Notes: generated by a model not told the origin, from the sequence alone. Shown: positions 32,380 through 40,220, counted from the stretch's first letter. The stretch is DNA of 64,000 bases from Gallaecimonas xiamenensis 3-C-1 (GCF_000299915.1 NZ_AMRI01000012.1:1-64000), one strand, 5' to 3'. A program made the numbers and translations.

Positions 32380-33237
32380 TCAGGCCAGGTCCATGCGCGC
32401 CAAGGCCCGCAGCCGGCCGCTGTCGCGCACCGCCCAGCGCAGCACCCCGGCGGTGCAGGCCACGCCACGGCGCACCCAGCGCCGCTTGCCTTCCCCAAGG
32501 GAAGATTGCAGTAGCTCGGCGGCAAAGGGCGGCAGCAGATCGATGCCGGCAGCCATAAAGAGCCCCAGCACAGGCCGCAGGTGTTTTAGGTCCTCAGGCC
32601 CTGCCAGCAACAGGTCCCGAACGGTGCGGGTACGCTGGTCGAAGCGCAAGGTCGGGGCCATGGCCGCCAGGTAGTCGGCAACCTCGGCCCGGGACTGGGG
32701 GATGTCCTCGGCCCCCAGCAGCCTGGCGGTCAAAGCCGCTTCTTGGTAATAACGGTCTTGGTCGGCGCCGGACAAGGGCCCCTGGTAACGCAGGTGGGCG
32801 GCCAGGAAAGAGGACACTTCGCTGACATGGACCCAGGTCAGCAGCTCGGGGTCATTGGCGCTGTAGGGACGGCCGTCTGGGCAATGGCCCTGGATATGGC
32901 CATGCACCATTTTGACCCTGTCTATTAGCCCCAGGGCCTGGGCTTTGGGGGCAAAGGAGGTGGCGGCGATAAAGCGGGCGGTCAGCCGCAGCCGGCCCAG
33001 CATGTCCTGGCGGAAATTGGAGTGGTCCCAAACCCCAGCCAGGGTGCGAGGTTCGAGCATCTGCAACAGCAAGGCGGCGATACCGCCACAGAGCATGGCG
33101 CTAAAATCACCGTGGACTGCCCAAACCATGGAATCGGGCCCGTAGAGCCCAGGATCGCCCTTGGGCTGGTGGTAATCCACGCCCCCTATGGCAAGGCCGG
33201 TCAGGCCCAGTACCTGGCTTTCAATCAAACGGCGCAT
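32380..33237 (-). CDS. DUF2236 / MpaB-type oxygenase-like protein
   Basis: 285 aa, helical, with no signal peptide. Characteristic pieces are GPDSMVWAVHGDFSAML, EPRTLAGVWDHSNFRQD, MVHGHIQG and LLTWVHVSEVSSFLAAH, which carry conserved His residues of the DUF2236 fold. This family includes heme-b proteins such as the rubber oxygenase Lcp and the fungal MpaB oxygenase; whether this one binds heme must be tested. It is co-oriented with the intradiol dioxygenase gene, 103 bases upstream of it, with a weak stem (GGCCG-GTTT-CGGCC) between. Co-transcription is possible. Confidence 0.8.
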   Translation of the reverse strand: MRRLIESQVLGLTGLAIGGVDYHQPKGDPGLYGPDSMVWAVHGDFSAMLCGGIAALLLQMLEPRTLAGVWDHSNFRQDMLGRLRLTARFIAATSFAPKAQALGLIDRVKMVHGHIQGHCPDGRPYSANDPELLTWVHVSEVSSFLAAHLRYQGPLSGADQDRYYQEAALTARLLGAEDIPQSRAEVADYLAAMAPTLRFDQRTRTVRDLLLAGPEDLKHLRPVLGLFMAAGIDLLPPFAAELLQSSLGEGKRRWVRRGVACTAGVLRWAVRDSGRLRALARMDLA

Positions 33238-33318
33238 CGGCTCTTCATTACGGCAGCATTTGCGATGGCAAAGCCTACCGCAAGATCCCTCGCCTTGTTA
33301 ATGAAAACAACAGATTAG

Positions 33319-33347
33319 TTGGTGGAGGCTGGGACTTCTCCTAGGAT
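33319..33347 (+). promoter_or_regulatory. Candidate promoter of amiD
   Basis: TTGGTG (33319-33324), 17 bases, TAGGAT (33342-33347), about 26 bases before the amiD ATG and just before a strong AGGAGG ribosome site. It matches 4 of 6 at -35 and 4 of 6 at -10. Confidence 0.4.
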
Positions 33348-33372
33348 GATAAAAAGCGGCAAGGAGGAGTTG

Positions 33373-34218
33373 ATGCGATACTGGCTACTTTGCCTGGTGC
33401 TGGCCGGCTGCAGCCGGCTGCCAGTCGAGCCCCTGCCCAGCCAAAGCTTTAACGGCCGGGTGCAGTTTCTGGTGCTGCATTTTACCGCCGAGCATTTCCA
33501 GGGCTCGGTGGATGCCTTGGTACACAGCGGCCTGGTCAGCAGCCACTACCTTATCCCACAGCCCGATGACCCCACCTACCCCTATGGCAAGCTGAAGATC
33601 TTCCAACTGGTGGCGGAAAAGGACAGGGCCTGGCACGCCGGGGCCAGCCAGTGGCAGGGGCGCAGCAACCTCAATGACCAATCCATCGGCATCGAGATCG
33701 TCAACCAGCCCAGCTGCGAGCCACCGCCCTACCCCTCGGGCCGTCGCCAGTGCCAATACCCAGACTTTGCCCCCGCGCAGATGGCCCTGGTGCAGGCCCT
33801 GGCCAAAGACATCCTGGCCCGCTACCCCGACATAGGGCCGACCCAGGTGGTGGGCCATGCCGATATCGCCCCCAGCCGCAAGGACGACCCCGGCCCCCGT
33901 TTCCCCTGGTTTGAGCTTTACCAAGCCGGGGTCGGCGCCTGGTATGACGATGCCGACGTCAGCCGTTTCAGCCAGCAATTTAGCGCCGAGCCCCCCAGCC
34001 TGACCCTGGTGCAACAGGCCCTGGCTGCCTATGGCTACGGCCTGGCAGCGAGCGGCGAGCCAGACCGCCGCACCCAGGACTGCCTGCTGGCCTTCCAGAT
34101 GCATTTTCTGCCCTGGCACCTCAGTGGCCAGGCCGATCTGCAGACAGCGGCGGCGCTCTTTGCGCTGCTGGACAAGTACTTCCCCGACAAGGCAGCCACC
34201 CTGCTGGCCGGAGGCTGA
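33373..34218 (+). CDS. amiD: AmiD-type N-acetylmuramoyl-L-alanine amidase lipoprotein
   Basis: 281 aa; the ATG is fixed by AGGAGG five bases upstream, so the longer in-frame start is rejected. A lipoprotein signal ends VLAGC (Cys12). The amidase_2 domain has zinc ligands in LVLHFTAEHF and VGHADIAPSRKDDPG, plus RAWHAG and SIGIEI, closely following E. coli AmiD. A C-terminal peptidoglycan-binding domain (about residues 205-275) has AFQMHFLPW. It cleaves the muramyl-L-Ala bond, including anhydro-muropeptides, from the outer membrane. It connects functionally with anmK and mepM elsewhere in the window. Confidence 0.92.
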   Translation: MRYWLLCLVLAGCSRLPVEPLPSQSFNGRVQFLVLHFTAEHFQGSVDALVHSGLVSSHYLIPQPDDPTYPYGKLKIFQLVAEKDRAWHAGASQWQGRSNLNDQSIGIEIVNQPSCEPPPYPSGRRQCQYPDFAPAQMALVQALAKDILARYPDIGPTQVVGHADIAPSRKDDPGPRFPWFELYQAGVGAWYDDADVSRFSQQFSAEPPSLTLVQQALAAYGYGLAASGEPDRRTQDCLLAFQMHFLPWHLSGQADLQTAAALFALLDKYFPDKAATLLAGG

Positions 34219-34306
34219 TATTTCAGTCAACGCTCAATTGGACATTGCTTAACCATAGGTAAAGATGATAAAAATGGCCTAGGTCCCCGACTGCCATGGA
34301 GAAGGC

Positions 34307-34738
34307 ATGAAAGACGTAGTAATAGGCCTCCTGGCCGGTATGGTCGTGGCCATACTGGGCTCCTATCCCCTGGGTTATACCGCCGCATTCACGGCACCCA
34401 CCACTTTCCTGCAAGGCTTTGAAGATAGCCGCGTCGCCCTTCTGCTCTGGGACTGCCTGATGGTACAGATGCCCGCCTTCGGCATACTGCTGGTGGCCAC
34501 CGGCCTATTGCTGGGCTATTGGCGCCGCAGCCGCTGGTGGCAGCTGGGCCTGTTGTTGGCGGCCGGAGAGCTGCTTTATATCTACCTGGTGTCACCCTGG
34601 TGGGCAGGCCTGCCCCTGGGAATGGGCGAAGCCCCCTGGTGGCATCAGGCCCACCTGGTGGTGGTGATGCTGCTGGCACCTCTGGGGCCCCTGTTGGCCC
34701 TGCTCTACCAAAGACCGCCAAGGTTGCAACCCGAGTAA
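34307..34738 (+). CDS. Small membrane protein of unknown function
   Basis: 143 aa with four predicted membrane spans (residues about 4-30, 45-68, 78-97 and 112-135) joined by short, Trp-rich loops (YWRRSRWWQLG; SPWWAGLPLG). No conserved motif I recognise. GGAGAAGG precedes the ATG at about three bases. It sits alone between amiD and the MarR gene on the same strand; no terminator is evident between it and the MarR control region. Confidence 0.65.
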   Translation: MKDVVIGLLAGMVVAILGSYPLGYTAAFTAPTTFLQGFEDSRVALLLWDCLMVQMPAFGILLVATGLLLGYWRRSRWWQLGLLLAAGELLYIYLVSPWWAGLPLGMGEAPWWHQAHLVVVMLLAPLGPLLALLYQRPPRLQPE

Positions 34739-34742
34739 GGGC

Positions 34743-34777
34743 TTGACAGCTTGTCCGTTCAGATCAATTATTTGATC
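34743..34777 (+). promoter_or_regulatory. Candidate promoter and MarR-type operator palindrome upstream of the MarR-MATE pair
   Basis: A perfect -35, TTGACA (34743-34748), is followed by a palindrome GATCAA-TTAT-TTGATC (34762-34777), perfect 6-bp arms around 4 bases. The palindrome covers the expected -10 position (AATTAT at 34766-34771, 17-base spacing). That position and the size fit autorepression by the MarR protein encoded 31 bases downstream. Confidence 0.5.
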
Positions 34778-34780
34778 ACT

Positions 34781-34808
34781 CAAGCATAAATCAAGCACTA
34801 CACAAGCA
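34781..34808 (+). repeat. Three CAAGCA direct repeats at 11-base spacing before the MarR start codon
   Basis: CAAGCA occurs at 34781-34786, 34792-34797 and 34803-34808, exactly 11 bases apart, on one face of the helix, ending directly at the ATG (34809). The first two copies are preceded by T (TCAAGC). No Shine-Dalgarno sequence is visible here. Confidence 0.7.
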
Positions 34809-35234
34809 ATGACATCCCTCAACCAGAACCTGGTGATGACCCTGGGCCGCCTCCATGGCCAGCTCATCAAGAAAACCGAGCAGCGCCTCAGCCTGCACGG
34901 CCTGAGTTTTACCGAGCTCAAGGTCCTCAAGCATCTGGCGGCGGCCCCGGGCCAAAGCCTGCGCCGCATCGACTTGGCCGAGCAGCTGAGCCTCAGCGCC
35001 TCCGGTGTTACCCGGCTGCTGCTGCCCATGGAAAAACGCCATCTGGTAGAACGGGAAGCCAACCCCCGGGACGCCAGGGTCAGCCTGGTGCGGCTGGCCA
35101 CGCCGGGGGCCCAGTGCCTGGCTGACGCCAAGGTGACCTTTGCCCTGGTTGCCGACGAACTGCTCTCCCCCCTTACCGAAGACCAGGTCAAGCAAATGCA
35201 GGCCTTGGCCGAGTTACTGTTGGACAAGGCCTGA
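34809..35234 (+). CDS. MarR-family transcriptional regulator (upstream of MATE transporter)
   Basis: 141 aa winged-helix protein: helices around FTELKVLKHLAA, recognition helix LAEQLSLSASGVTRLLLPMEKRHLV, and the wing NPRDARVSLVRLA (DxR form). Such proteins act as dimers on palindromic DNA and often respond to phenolic or drug-like ligands. No ribosome site precedes the ATG, which is unusual beside the otherwise well-marked starts here. The MATE gene follows after 25 bases, so this protein probably controls that efflux pump and itself through the palindrome at 34762. Confidence 0.85.
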   Translation: MTSLNQNLVMTLGRLHGQLIKKTEQRLSLHGLSFTELKVLKHLAAAPGQSLRRIDLAEQLSLSASGVTRLLLPMEKRHLVEREANPRDARVSLVRLATPGAQCLADAKVTFALVADELLSPLTEDQVKQMQALAELLLDKA

Positions 35235-35259
35235 TTGGCCCTCAAGTCGTAGGTTATCC

Positions 35260-36615
35260 ATGCACGATTTAACCCAAGGCTCCGTCAGTCGCCACATAGT
35301 GCGGATGGCGCTGCCCATCACCCTCAGCATGCTGGTACAGACCCTGTATCTGATGGTGGATTTGTACTTCGTCTCGGCCCTTGGCAGTACCGCCCTGGCT
35401 GGCGTTAACGCCGCGTCCAACTTGATGCTGCTGGTGGTGGCCCTGTCGCAGATGCTCAGCGTCGGCGCCGTCGCGCTGATCGCCCGCGCCGTCGGCGCCC
35501 GGGACCAGCCCCAGGCCAACCTCATCTTCAACCAGTCGGCGCTCATTGCCCTGCTGCTGACCCTGCTGACCCTGGCCAGCGGTTACTGGGTTGCCGAGCA
35601 TTACATGGCGTCCCTGGCGGCCGACGCCGCCAGCCAGGCCCAGGGCCTTGTCTACCTGCACTGGTACCTGCCCGGCCTGGCGCTGATGTTTATCAGCACC
35701 GCCATGGGCGCCGCCCTGCGGGCAACCGGCATCGTCAAGCCCACCATGGTGGTGCAGATGCTGACGGTGCTGGTGAACATCATCCTCACCCCGGTGATGA
35801 CCGCCGGCTGGCTGACCGGCCACCCCATGGGGGTCAAAGGGGCGGCCCTGTCCAGCAGCCTGGCTGTGCTGAGCGGGGTGCTGATGCTGGGCTGGTATTT
35901 CCTGCGCCTGGAACACACGGTGAAGCTCGACAAGGCCATGCTCAAGCCCCATTGGGCCAGCTGGCGCCGCCTGTTGGCCATCGGCATGCCGTCGGGCTGC
36001 GAGTTCCTGGTGATGTTCACCAGCACCGCCTTGGTCTATTGGCTTATCAAGGATTTCGGCGCCCAAGCCCAGGCCGCTTACGGGGTAGGTAGCCGGCTGA
36101 TGCAGCTGTTCTTTATGCCGGCCATGGCGGTGTCTTTCGCCCTGCCCGCCATAGTAGGCCAGAACCTGGGGGCCGGCCTTGGGGACAGGGTGCGCAAGGC
36201 CCTGCAAAGCACCTTGCTGATCGAAGGGGTGTTGATGCTGGTGGCCATGCTGCTTTGTCGCTGGCACCCGGACCTGCTGGCCCGCCACTTTACCGAAGAC
36301 CCGGCTGTGCTGGCCTTTGCGGTGCAGTTTTTGAGTATTTTGTCCATGGTGTTTGTGGCCAGCGGCATTACCTTCACCTGCTCCAGCTTCTTCCAGGGCA
36401 TGGGTAATACCTTACCGGCCCTGGCCAGCTCCCTGCTGCGGTTGCTGGTGTTCGCCGGCGGCGCCCTACTGTTGGCGGCCAGGCCCGGCTTCAGCCTGGA
36501 CCACCTCTGGTACTGGTCCATCGCCACAGTGGCCATGCAGGCGGTGCTGAGCCTGGCCCTTGCCTACCGCCAGCTGCGGCGCCAGTGGCCGGCAGCGGCC
36601 CCGGCCACCGCCTGA
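35260..36615 (+). CDS. MATE-family multidrug/Na+ (or H+) antiporter
   Basis: 451 aa from the ATG that opens MHDLTQGSVSRHIVRMALPI; a longer in-frame start overlaps the MarR gene and is rejected. About twelve membrane spans in two six-span halves (residues about 15-215 and 240-440), with the family's N-terminal MxxPI and VDLYFVSALG segments. It exports cationic drugs or metabolites at the inner membrane using an ion gradient. The sequence type (PGLALMFISTAMGAALRATGIVKP) is the NorM-related DinF-like branch. It is paired with the MarR gene upstream and ends at a strong terminator. Confidence 0.9.
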   Translation: MHDLTQGSVSRHIVRMALPITLSMLVQTLYLMVDLYFVSALGSTALAGVNAASNLMLLVVALSQMLSVGAVALIARAVGARDQPQANLIFNQSALIALLLTLLTLASGYWVAEHYMASLAADAASQAQGLVYLHWYLPGLALMFISTAMGAALRATGIVKPTMVVQMLTVLVNIILTPVMTAGWLTGHPMGVKGAALSSSLAVLSGVLMLGWYFLRLEHTVKLDKAMLKPHWASWRRLLAIGMPSGCEFLVMFTSTALVYWLIKDFGAQAQAAYGVGSRLMQLFFMPAMAVSFALPAIVGQNLGAGLGDRVRKALQSTLLIEGVLMLVAMLLCRWHPDLLARHFTEDPAVLAFAVQFLSILSMVFVASGITFTCSSFFQGMGNTLPALASSLLRLLVFAGGALLLAARPGFSLDHLWYWSIATVAMQAVLSLALAYRQLRRQWPAAAPATA

Positions 36616-36624
36616 TACAGGCAC

Positions 36625-36653
36625 AAAAAAAGCAGGCCTAGGCCTGCTTTTTT
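36625..36653. terminator. Bidirectional intrinsic terminator between the MATE gene and erpA
   Basis: AGCAGGCC-TA-GGCCTGCT stem (36631-36648) with A6 on the left and T6 on the right. Confidence 0.85.
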
Positions 36654-36680
36654 CTGGGGGGCGCATAGTGCGCCAACGCC

Positions 36681-37022
36681 TTACACCGAGAAGCTGGAGC
36701 CGCAGCCACAGGTGGTGGTGGCGTTGGGGTTGTTAACCAGGAACCGGGAGCCTTGCAGGCCTTCGGTGTAGTCGACAGTGCCGCCCACCAGGTATTGGAG
36801 GCTCATGGGGTCCACCACCAGGGTCACCCCTTCTTTTTCAATCAGGGTGTCCCCTTCGTTGGCTTTCTCGTCGAAGGTGAAGCCGTACTGGAAACCGGAG
36901 CAGCCACCGCCGGTCACATAGACCCGCAGCTTCAGCTCGGGGTTCTGCTCTTCCTCGATCAGCCCCTTTACCTTGAGGGCCGCAGCCTCGGTAAAATTGA
37001 CGGGCATAGGTGCATCGCTCAT
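36681..37022 (-). CDS. erpA: Iron-sulfur cluster insertion protein ErpA
   Basis: 113 aa from the ATG placed by GGAG six bases upstream; an in-frame ATG four codons earlier is not preferred. A-type carrier with the three cluster-binding cysteines in [11 protein letters not shown] and the terminal TTCGCGSSF. It delivers [4Fe-4S] clusters to apo-enzymes, including those of isoprenoid synthesis. The order erpA near clcA and hemL matches E. coli. Confidence 0.95.
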   Translation of the reverse strand: MSDAPMPVNFTEAAALKVKGLIEEEQNPELKLRVYVTGGGCSGFQYGFTFDEKANEGDTLIEKEGVTLVVDPMSLQYLVGGTVDYTEGLQGSRFLVNNPNATTTCGCGSSFSV

Positions 37023-37052
37023 GAATGACTCCAAAATCCAACTTCCCGGCCA

Positions 37053-37688
37053 TTATCCCCCTGGGGAGGCGGCCTGTGCAAGTTCCGCCCAGGGGTAGTG
37101 GCGCAGGCTGTGTCCCAGGCCCTTGGCCTTGAGGTGCAGATCCAGGGTCTGGGGCTTGAAACCGTCCGGCAGCCAAAAGCGCCCCGACAGCAATTGCAGG
37201 TTACGCACTTCAAAGGGTTGCCAGTCGATACCGGCCTTGCCCTTGTCGCCATTGGCCGCTTCCACCAGGTCCAGGCTAAAGGGCAGGCCATTCAAGGTAC
37301 CGGACAATTGCAGCCCAAGGCGGCCCTTGATGGCCCGGCCGCCCACCCCCATCAGCGCCAACTCATAGCGCCAGGCCCCTTCGCCTTCGGCGACCATGGC
37401 CAGCTGCTGCACCCGCACCAGGTTGTCCTGGGGGCTCAGGGCCTGGCCGAGGCGGTCAAGGTCGGCCGCCTGGCGCTGGTTGTCCGCCACCAGGGTGGCC
37501 AGTTGCCCACGCAGGGCCTCGTTGGTGGCGGCCAAGGCTTCGCTGCGGGCCTGGGCCACCGTGCTGTCGGTCTGGGTCTGCACCAGCTTGGCGGCCATCT
37601 CGGCGTTGCTCAGCTTACTGAGCCTGCCAACCGCAAAGCCCAGTACCAGGCATAAAGCCGCCGCTATCCAGGGTTCACGCCTTTTCAC
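37053..37688 (-). CDS. Membrane-anchored coiled-coil protein of unknown function (DUF6776-like)
   Basis: 211 aa if it starts at the GTG that has AAGG six bases upstream and overlaps the clcA stop by 14 bases; a start 57 bases farther inside clcA is possible. One N-terminal span (PWIAAALCLVLGFAVG, residues about 6-21) is followed by a coiled coil (about residues 25-80) and a beta-rich C-terminal domain with LPFSLDLV and WQPFEVRNLQLLSGRFWLP. It probably faces the periplasm. The same kind of gene is found beside erpA in related gammaproteobacteria (from memory, not checked). Coupled to clcA by overlap. Confidence 0.7.
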   Translation of the reverse strand: MKRREPWIAAALCLVLGFAVGRLSKLSNAEMAAKLVQTQTDSTVAQARSEALAATNEALRGQLATLVADNQRQAADLDRLGQALSPQDNLVRVQQLAMVAEGEGAWRYELALMGVGGRAIKGRLGLQLSGTLNGLPFSLDLVEAANGDKGKAGIDWQPFEVRNLQLLSGRFWLPDGFKPQTLDLHLKAKGLGHSLRHYPWAELAQAASPGG

Positions 37689-39027
37689 TGTCCACCTTGG
37701 CCGCCAGGGTGCGAGCCAGCAACTGGCCGTAAAGGGGCTTGCCACCCAGGGCCTGGGCCACCATGGTCGCCCCCAGGCAGGTGATCAGCAGCGGTAAGAT
37801 CAGCAGGTAGTTGTTGGTCATTTCGATGACCAGGATGATACCGGTCAGGGGCGCCCGCACCGTCGCCGCAAAGAGGGCCCCCATGCCGGCGATGGCGAAG
37901 GTGCCGGGCTGAATATCGAGCCCCGGCAACAGGGCCTGGCACAGCACCCCAAAGCCCATGCCAAAGAGGGTGCCAAGGGCCAGCATGGGGGCAAAGATAC
38001 CGCCGGGAGCGCCGGAGCCGAAGCACAGCAGGGTGGTTACCACCCGGCCGATAAAGAGCATCAGCAAGGCGCCGACGGTGAAGCTGCCGACGGTGACGGC
38101 GGGGATCAATTCGATGCCGCCGCCGGTAAGATCGGGGCCATAGACGGTCAGCCAGCCAAGGGCGGCCCCCAGTACGGCGCCGATCAGCAGCCGCCGGCCC
38201 AGGCGGCCTTGGTGGAAACGGCCATACCAGTCCTGGGTCAGCAAAATGGCCTTGTTAAAGAGGATGCCAAAGGCGCCGAACAGGCCGCCCAGCAACAAGA
38301 ACAGCGCCAGGGTGCCCAGCTCGGGAGGGCTGTAGCTGGGCATTTCGATGGAGGCGTTCTGGCCAAGGAAGGTGCGATAGACCACGTTGGCCACCACTGT
38401 GCCGATAAAGACGCACTTGATGGAAATCAGCCCGTAGCGAAACTGCGGGCGCATCTCTTCGATAACGAACAATACCCCGGCCAGGGGGGCGTTAAAGGCC
38501 GCCGACAGGCCACCGGCGGCGCCCGCCGCCAGCAGGGCATGGGCGTTGTCCTTACTGACCTTGAACAGATCGGCCACCATTTTGCCGGCGGCGCCACCCA
38601 GCTGCACCGTGGGCCCTTCCCGGCCCAATACCAGGCCGCCTCCCTGGGCTAAAAAGCCCCCGAACACCTTGACCGGCAGCACCCGCCACCAGCGCACCGG
38701 GCGCAGGTTGTCCAAGGCCCCTTCGATTTCGGGAATGCCGGAGCCAGCCGCCTCAGGGGCAAAGCGGAAGGTCAACCACAGGGCCAGCACCGTCATCACC
38801 GCCGTCATTGCCATGGCCAGCAGCCAGCGCGGCAGGCCCCATTGGGCCCAGAGGCTCAGCCCCTCGACACGCCAGGCCAGCACCTGGTGTAGCCCCAATT
38901 GAAAACCGGTGGCAAACAGCCCGGCAACCACTCCCACCAGAGCCGCCAGCAGCAACAGCCAAAGCGGAGCCTTGTCGGCTACGAGAAAAAGCCGGACCAG
39001 ACTGCTTGACTGGGCTTTGAATGCCAT
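37675..39027 (-). CDS. clcA: H+/Cl- exchange transporter ClcA
   Basis: 450 aa ClC-family protein with the three ion-path signatures: GSGIPEI, GREGPTVQLG (gating glutamate) and GGIFAPMLALG. FVIEEMRPQFRY holds the proton-path glutamate of exchangers (Glu203 equivalent), supporting an antiporter rather than a channel. About eighteen helices, as in the family. It expels acid by exchanging chloride for protons in extreme acid response. Neighbours erpA and hemL are as in E. coli; pyrB is inserted between clcA and hemL here. Confidence 0.93.
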   Translation of the reverse strand: MAFKAQSSSLVRLFLVADKAPLWLLLLAALVGVVAGLFATGFQLGLHQVLAWRVEGLSLWAQWGLPRWLLAMAMTAVMTVLALWLTFRFAPEAAGSGIPEIEGALDNLRPVRWWRVLPVKVFGGFLAQGGGLVLGREGPTVQLGGAAGKMVADLFKVSKDNAHALLAAGAAGGLSAAFNAPLAGVLFVIEEMRPQFRYGLISIKCVFIGTVVANVVYRTFLGQNASIEMPSYSPPELGTLALFLLLGGLFGAFGILFNKAILLTQDWYGRFHQGRLGRRLLIGAVLGAALGWLTVYGPDLTGGGIELIPAVTVGSFTVGALLMLFIGRVVTTLLCFGSGAPGGIFAPMLALGTLFGMGFGVLCQALLPGLDIQPGTFAIAGMGALFAATVRAPLTGIILVIEMTNNYLLILPLLITCLGATMVAQALGGKPLYGQLLARTLAAKVDSEKA

Positions 39028-39090
39028 GGCGTTAGGAGACAGTGGGTTGCGAAGGCTTGGCAGTATATCAAATGTGTTGAAAAAGTTGGC

Positions 39091-39119
39091 TTTTGTACGA
39101 GGGCCTTAACCACTATAAT
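39091..39119 (+). promoter_or_regulatory. Promoter of the pyrB-hemL operon
   Basis: A perfect -10, TATAAT (39114-39119), with TTTTGT (39091-39096) at 17-base spacing as a weak -35. Expected start of transcription is near 39126, inside the inverted repeat described next. Confidence 0.55.
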
Positions 39120-39122
39120 GTG

Positions 39123-39157
39123 CGTCCAGCCAGGCCAGTCCACTCTACGGCTGGACG
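39123..39157. promoter_or_regulatory. 9-bp inverted repeat around the pyrB transcription start
   Basis: CGTCCAGCC (39123-39131) and GGCTGGACG (39149-39157) are perfect complements with 17 bases between. There is no T-run after it, so it is not an ordinary attenuator; its place across the expected +1 suggests an operator, or a leader hairpin if transcription starts slightly upstream. Confidence 0.5.
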
Positions 39158-39188
39158 GCGCCCTTCTCCCCACCCTATGAGGACGCCC

Positions 39189-40208
39189 ATGATTTTCACC
39201 GGAGCCAATATCCTTTCCGTCAAACAACTGGACCGCGACGCCATTGGCGAGATCTTTGCGGTGGCGGATCGGATGGAACCCTATGCCCATCGCCGTAAGC
39301 GCACCAAGGTGCTGGAAGGGGCCATCCTCGGTAACCTGTTTTTCGAACCCAGCACCCGCACCCGGGTCAGCTTTGGCTGTGCCTTCAACCTGCTGGGGGG
39401 CATGGTGCGTGAAACCGTAGGCCTGGCCAGCTCGTCTCTTTCCAAGGGGGAAAGCCTGTTCGACACGGCCCGGGTGCTGTCCAGTTACTCGGACGTGATT
39501 GCCATGCGCCACCCCGACGCCGGGTCGGTGGCCGAGTTTGCCAAGGGCTCAAGGGTGCCGGTCATCAACGGCGGCGACGGCGCCAACGAACACCCCACCC
39601 AGGCGCTGCTGGACCTCTACACCATTGAAAAAGAACTCCAGGGCCGGGGCCAGGGCATAGACGGCATGCACATCGCCATGGTCGGCGACCTTAAGCACGG
39701 CCGCACCGTCCATTCCCTGGCCAAACTGCTGCGCCTGTACAAGAACATCCGTTTCACCCTGGTGTCCCCCCCTGAGCTGGCCATGCCAGACGAAGTGATC
39801 GCCATCCTCGACGACGCCGGCCACCAGGTGGTGGTAACAGACCGCCTGGAAGGCAGCCTCAGCCAGGCCGACATCTGCTACCTGACCCGTATCCAGGAAG
39901 AGCGCTTCCCTTCCTTGGAAGATGCCCGCCAGTACCGTGGCCGCTTTCGCCTCAACCAGTCCATCTACACCCAGCATTGCAAGTCCAACACCGTGATCAT
40001 GCATCCCCTGCCCCGGGACTCACGGGCCGAGGCCAACGAATTGGACAATGACCTAAACGAGAACCCCAGCCTGGCCATCTTCCGCCAGGCCGACAACGGC
40101 GTGCTGATCCGCATGGCCCTGTTCGCCCTGACCCTGGGGGTGGACCATCTGCTGGAAAAATACGACGCCCCCGTGCTTTGGCACTCCACCAAGGCCCAGG
40201 GCCTTTAA
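39189..40208 (+). CDS. pyrB: Aspartate carbamoyltransferase, catalytic subunit
   Basis: 339 aa from the ATG six bases after GAGG. Carbamoyl-phosphate site STRTRVSF, the active-site lysine region SSSLSKGES (80s loop), HPTQALLDL and HPLPRDSRA are all present. It joins carbamoyl phosphate and aspartate, the first committed step of pyrimidine synthesis. The length matches the longer marine gammaproteobacterial PyrB form (about 338 aa) rather than E. coli PyrB (311 aa). No pyrI regulatory subunit follows; hemL starts 12 bases later, an unusual partner that suggests co-transcription of pyrimidine and heme genes. Confidence 0.93.
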   Translation: MIFTGANILSVKQLDRDAIGEIFAVADRMEPYAHRRKRTKVLEGAILGNLFFEPSTRTRVSFGCAFNLLGGMVRETVGLASSSLSKGESLFDTARVLSSYSDVIAMRHPDAGSVAEFAKGSRVPVINGGDGANEHPTQALLDLYTIEKELQGRGQGIDGMHIAMVGDLKHGRTVHSLAKLLRLYKNIRFTLVSPPELAMPDEVIAILDDAGHQVVVTDRLEGSLSQADICYLTRIQEERFPSLEDARQYRGRFRLNQSIYTQHCKSNTVIMHPLPRDSRAEANELDNDLNENPSLAIFRQADNGVLIRMALFALTLGVDHLLEKYDAPVLWHSTKAQGL

Positions 40209-40220
40209 AAGGAAAGTTTC

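Noticed and set aside
34781-34808. A CRISPR-like or iteron array
   Set aside because: Repeats are only 6 bases with 5-base gaps and three copies; far too short for CRISPR, and no replication genes are near.
37689-37745. The longer start of the coiled-coil protein inside clcA
   Set aside because: The GTG at 37688 has a better-spaced ribosome site and directly precedes the membrane anchor; the extra residues look like out-of-frame clcA.
39123-39157. A pyrimidine attenuator terminator in front of pyrB
   Set aside because: No T-run follows the stem and no leader peptide with a T-rich pause is visible; left as an inverted repeat.
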